Part shown: one piece after another, positions 54,824-57,906 of the stretch | Position numbering within the stretch: position 1 is the first letter of the stretch | Layout of the letters: each line of letters begins with the position of its first letter | Source: Scytonema sp. RU_4_4 | GTDB lineage: Bacteria > Cyanobacteriota > Cyanobacteriia > Cyanobacteriales > Nostocaceae | Direction of reading: 5' to 3' | Assembly: GCA_012031965.1 (NCBI GenBank) | Contig: JAAUSC010000014.1 | Span: forward strand, 1 to 57,906 | Length of the DNA stretch: 57,906 nt | The notes under the pieces: generated by a model | Databases searched by the model: none | The model's input: only the letters and a program-made list of their open reading frames with translations | What the model was told of the DNA's origin: nothing | Program-made: the position numbers and the translations under genes

Positions 54824-56251
54824 TTAATTAGTTATTAATGTCTTTTGAGTATCTTGTTGATTCATTTGCCCAAGCTCTGCTCTTGGCTCCAATGTCATCA
54901 GGATGCCGTGGCGTGTTTGCAGGGTGAGCAGCGGATTTCGCTCGACTGGGTATTCAGGCACCAAGTTCAGACGAAACTGTTGAGACACCATAGCAACAAC
55001 TAACTGAATTTCAGTCAAGGCAAAGATATCGCCTAAGCACTGACGTGAGCCGCCGCCGAATGGAAAGTAAGCATAGCGTGGACGATTAGCAGATTGTTCT
55101 GGCGAAAAGCGCTCAGGATCAAAACCTTCGGGGTTATCCCAGAAAGCTGGGAGGCGGTGCGTTACAAATGGACTCAGTAAGAGCATTGAGCCAGCCGGGA
55201 TATGATAACCGCCGATTACGTCGTCTTTCAAGTTATTGCGGGCGTACACCCAAGCACCTGGGTAAAGCCGCATTGCTTCTTGGACAACCATTTTGGTATA
55301 TTTCAGGTTCGGCAGGTCTTCAAAGGTTGGGGTTCGCCCGCTCAGTACCGTAGAAAGTTCTGTTTGCACCTGGCGTTCTACACTGGGATGCTTAGAAAGC
55401 AAGTACCAGATCCAGCTCAGCACTGCACCAGAGGTCTCAAATCCAGCGGAGAATAGTCCGACTATTTGGTCGTGCAGTTGCTGATCGCTCAAACCCTCGC
55501 CTGACTCATCGCGGCTACTCATCAACATTGAGAGTATGTCATTAGGAGCGTTGTTACCTTTACCTTGCTGACGTTCCCGGATGATTCGGTTGGCGGTTGT
55601 GCGCAGTGTGTTTATTGCTTGTAGAAACTGGCGGTTTTTCGGTGTGGGGAAGCTGATAGGTGGCTTGAAGACAGCCCACAGGCGATCGCTCAGGAACTTG
55701 TATATGGTATTCCATGCTTGAATCAGCTCTGTGGTATCGCTGCTGGTGTCGATACTCAACGTCGTCTTCAGAAGCATTTTCTGCGTCAGTTCCAGCATCT
55801 CGTCATATGCATCAAGCGTTGCGCCGCGTTCCATTTGGGACCAGCGTTCCAGCATCTGGGCGATGACTGTAGTCATGTCACTAACCATTGCTGCGATTTG
55901 CTGGCGGTGAAAACTCGGCTGCATCAGGCGACGCTGGCGACGCCATGAATCGCCCTCACTAATCACCAAGCCCTCGCCGATGACCAGCTTCATTTCTTGA
56001 AAATTTTCACCTTTTGTGTAGTTCTGGGGATTTTCTTGCAGAACATGCTTCACACAATCCGGGTGAGCAATCAGGTAAAGTTGTTGCGGACCGATTGATC
56101 CCAGGTGGACAACATCGCCATACTCACGCGCAGCATTGGTCAGGAACTGAAGCGGATTTGACGCCATTTGCGGAAAGCAGCCAATAATGGGGAGACCGCG
56201 TGGACCAGGAGGAGTTTTGTGGACACTTGGGTAGATACTCTGTTTAACCAT
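54824..56251 (-). CDS. Cytochrome P450 (second of three tandem copies)
   Basis: 475 residues without a membrane anchor. It has the Pro-rich start PPGPRGLPIIGC, C-helix WRRQRRLMQP, I-helix FSAGFETSGAVLSW with the acid-alcohol pair ET, and QEAMRLYPG (ExxR). The heme loop FPFGGGSRQCLGD has thiolate Cys405. It closely resembles the cyanobacterial CYP110-type family from memory. It would use ferredoxin and O2 to hydroxylate a product of the operon. It is 15 bases from the next P450 gene, so co-transcribed. No dedicated redox partner is seen. Confidence 0.93.
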   Translation of the reverse strand: MVKQSIYPSVHKTPPGPRGLPIIGCFPQMASNPLQFLTNAAREYGDVVHLGSIGPQQLYLIAHPDCVKHVLQENPQNYTKGENFQEMKLVIGEGLVISEGDSWRRQRRLMQPSFHRQQIAAMVSDMTTVIAQMLERWSQMERGATLDAYDEMLELTQKMLLKTTLSIDTSSDTTELIQAWNTIYKFLSDRLWAVFKPPISFPTPKNRQFLQAINTLRTTANRIIRERQQGKGNNAPNDILSMLMSSRDESGEGLSDQQLHDQIVGLFSAGFETSGAVLSWIWYLLSKHPSVERQVQTELSTVLSGRTPTFEDLPNLKYTKMVVQEAMRLYPGAWVYARNNLKDDVIGGYHIPAGSMLLLSPFVTHRLPAFWDNPEGFDPERFSPEQSANRPRYAYFPFGGGSRQCLGDIFALTEIQLVVAMVSQQFRLNLVPEYPVERNPLLTLQTRHGILMTLEPRAELGQMNQQDTQKTLITN

Positions 56252-56266
56252 GATGCTTTCCTTGCT

Positions 56267-57676
56267 CTACATTTTTTGTAATGTTAGTTCACGGCTTTTT
56301 CGTGGTTCCAATGTCATCGGTAGACCGTGCAGTGCTCGTAGTACGTGTCTTGTATCAGGTTCGACCGGATGTCCAGGCACCAGATTCAAGCGCAATTGTT
56401 GAGATATCATGGCAATAATCAACTGCATTTCAGTCGTCACAAAGACTTCCCCTATGCATTGACGTGGACCACCGCCGAATGGTAAGTAGGCAAAGCGTGA
56501 GCGGTCTGCAGAGCGTTCCGGCGACCAGCGCTCAGGCTCAAATTTGTCAGGGTTTTCCCAGAAATTTGGGAGGTGTTGCGTCACATATGGACTCAGTACA
56601 ATCATGGAGCCAGCCGGGATATGATAACCGCAGATCTCATCGTCCTCTACGTTGTTCATGCTTAAGATCCAGACAGCCGGATACAGCCGCATCGTTTCCT
56701 GAATAATCATTTTGGTATATTTCAGGTTCGGCAAGTCCTCGAAGGTCGGGGTTCGCCCGCCTAGTACCGCAGTGAGTTCTTCTTGCAGCTTGGCTTCTAC
56801 GTTGGGATGTTGGGAAAGCAAGTACCAGATCCAACCAAGTGTGGTAGCCGATGTATCAAACCCAGCGACAAATAACTCCACAATCTCGTCACGCAGTAGC
56901 TCATCGCTTGAACTCTCACCAGACTCATCGTGTGCATTCATGAGCAACGAGAGTATGTCGTTATAATCGTTACTGCCTTGTTTGCGTTCGCGGATGATCC
57001 CGTACACAATTGTGTCAATTGTCTGTACTGCTTGTAGAAACTGCACGTTTCTCGGTGTGGGGATGCTCAAAGGCACTTTGAAAAAAGCCCAAATGCGCCG
57101 GGTGTGGAAGGCTAAGACAGTACGCCACGCCTGAATGATTTGGTCGGTTTCCTTGCTGTTGGTATCAAGACTCAACAACGCTTTGATGACAATCTTCTGC
57201 GACAGCTTCAGCATTTCGGCAGCAACATCAATTTGTGCATTCTCAATGCTGCGCCATTGTTCCAGCAACTCCTCAATAACATCAGTCATGAGGGTGAACA
57301 TAGCTGAGAGCTGCTGGCGGCTATGAAAGGGGGGCTGCATCACACGACGCTGGCGTCGCCAAGCCTCGCCTTGGCTGTTTATCAAGCCGTTGCCCACTAA
57401 TATGGTAAAATCTCTATCCTTAAAGTTTGCGCCTTTTACGTAGTTGTTAAAATTATCTAAAAGAACATGTTTTACACCGTCTGGATGAGCAATCAGGTAA
57501 AGCTGTTGTGGACCTATTGGTCCTAAGTGAACAACATCACCATACTCACGCGCAGCATTCGTGAGGAATTGGAGCGGCTTGGACGACATTTGCGGAAAGC
57601 AGCCAATAATTGGATAGCTGCGCGGACCAGAGGCAGTTTTTTTGTGGACGTCTGGGTAGATACTTTGTTTGACCAT
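56267..57676 (-). CDS. Cytochrome P450 (middle of three tandem copies)
   Basis: 469 residues. Same architecture as the neighbour: GPRSYPIIGC, WRRQRRVMQPPFHS, I-helix FVAGFDTSATTLGW with DT, QETMRLYPAVW, and heme loop LPFGGGPRQCIGE with Cys407. The two are clear paralogues from a tandem duplication but differ in the substrate-recognition regions. It has Asp where the neighbour has Glu in the I-helix, so the two probably oxidise different positions. The operon continues beyond the window. Confidence 0.93.
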   Translation of the reverse strand: MVKQSIYPDVHKKTASGPRSYPIIGCFPQMSSKPLQFLTNAAREYGDVVHLGPIGPQQLYLIAHPDGVKHVLLDNFNNYVKGANFKDRDFTILVGNGLINSQGEAWRRQRRVMQPPFHSRQQLSAMFTLMTDVIEELLEQWRSIENAQIDVAAEMLKLSQKIVIKALLSLDTNSKETDQIIQAWRTVLAFHTRRIWAFFKVPLSIPTPRNVQFLQAVQTIDTIVYGIIRERKQGSNDYNDILSLLMNAHDESGESSSDELLRDEIVELFVAGFDTSATTLGWIWYLLSQHPNVEAKLQEELTAVLGGRTPTFEDLPNLKYTKMIIQETMRLYPAVWILSMNNVEDDEICGYHIPAGSMIVLSPYVTQHLPNFWENPDKFEPERWSPERSADRSRFAYLPFGGGPRQCIGEVFVTTEMQLIIAMISQQLRLNLVPGHPVEPDTRHVLRALHGLPMTLEPRKSRELTLQKM

Positions 57677-57824
57677 CTTTAAAGACTCACTTGCAGATCA
57701 ATTAGATAAGGTCTAGATGTAGAGGTAAGCTCATACGTTTTTAAATTGCATCTTTTTCGTTGTGTCTGTCCAGAGTTAAGAGTCAAAAACCTCTGGACTA
57801 TCGACTTTTGACTTGCCTACCCAA

Positions 57825-57906
57825 TTAAACCCTTAACTGCTGATCCACTTTGGAGTCGTTGGCAAAACTAGAGCGTGGCTCTAATGTCATCAGAACGCCG
57901 TGGCGT
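57825..57906 (-). CDS. Third P450, C-terminal fragment cut by the window end
   Basis: The last 26 codons before the stop at 57825-57827. It reads RHGVLMTLEPRSSFAND..., matching the C-terminal RHGILMTLEPRAELG of the P450 at 54824. The rest lies outside the window. So at least three P450 paralogues are arranged in tandem. Confidence 0.85.
   Translation of the reverse strand, partial: RHGVLMTLEPRSSFANDSKVDQQLRV

Noticed and set aside
50260-57906. Assignment as a scytonemin cluster
   Set aside because: ThDP enzyme and TyrA are reminiscent, but no ScyB-like dehydrogenase, ScyC cyclase or ScyD-F genes are seen, and P450s, ligase and KAS III are not part of that pathway.

Overview
The window is chromosomal DNA from a cyanobacterium, probably a filamentous Nostocales-type genome. 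Supporting genes are psbO, ftsQ-ftsZ, gshB-grxC, bciB, chlM, an acyl-lipid desaturase cluster, group 3 sigma factor SigF and PEP-CTERM proteins. HIP1-type GCGATCGC octamers and small palindromic repeats are scattered throughout. Genus cannot be fixed from sequence alone.

Layout. 0.2-12 kb is core genome: sigF, psbO, a small conserved ORF, ftsQ, ftsZ, gshB, grxC, bciB and a Pro/Ala/Glu-rich unknown. 12.8-17.5 kb holds a PLP lyase-like gene and a desC-desA-desB cluster in which desC and desA each carry one single-base frameshift. 17.7-27.4 kb holds an alpha/beta hydrolase, proA, tRNA-Gly(GCC), ribH, amt, purE, nagA and chlM. An IS200/IS605-type TnpB element abuts the chlM stop codon. 29-37.6 kb holds an ethylene-receptor-like hybrid histidine kinase, the ergothioneine genes egtC-egtB-egtD and a YefM/YoeB toxin-antitoxin pair. 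37.6-41.6 kb holds two unknown or thioredoxin-like genes and a TetR regulator fused to a degenerate tyrosine-recombinase fold. That regulator is divergent from an intact second delta-9 desaturase, with twin palindromic operators between them.

41.8-57.9 kb looks like an accessory specialised-metabolism region, all on the minus strand. It has an E. coli-type TyrA with a shortened chorismate mutase domain, AroH, a DHA2 exporter, five tandem PEP-CTERM paralogues, and a tight operon. The operon order is P450 (cut by the window end), P450, P450, acyl-CoA ligase, ThDP-dependent carboligase, KAS III-like enzyme. The KAS III-like enzyme keeps its nucleophilic Cys but has Asn at the FabH His position. 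My best inference is a small-molecule pathway: ligase-activated acid, ThDP acyloin-type coupling of an alpha-keto acid, Claisen-type closure and P450 tailoring. It may be related to cyanobacterial furanolides (cyanobacterin type), with TyrA/AroH supplying the aromatic keto acid. The product is not proven.

Other notable structure: palindromic repeats inserted in frame into nagA (three sites) and ftsQ, a linker of intergenic character inside egtB, a dispersed element of about 85 bp in two copies, two MITE-like elements near 45.5 kb, and a recurring TTGACA-type transposon-end motif that supplies the stop codons of chlM and the histidine kinase.
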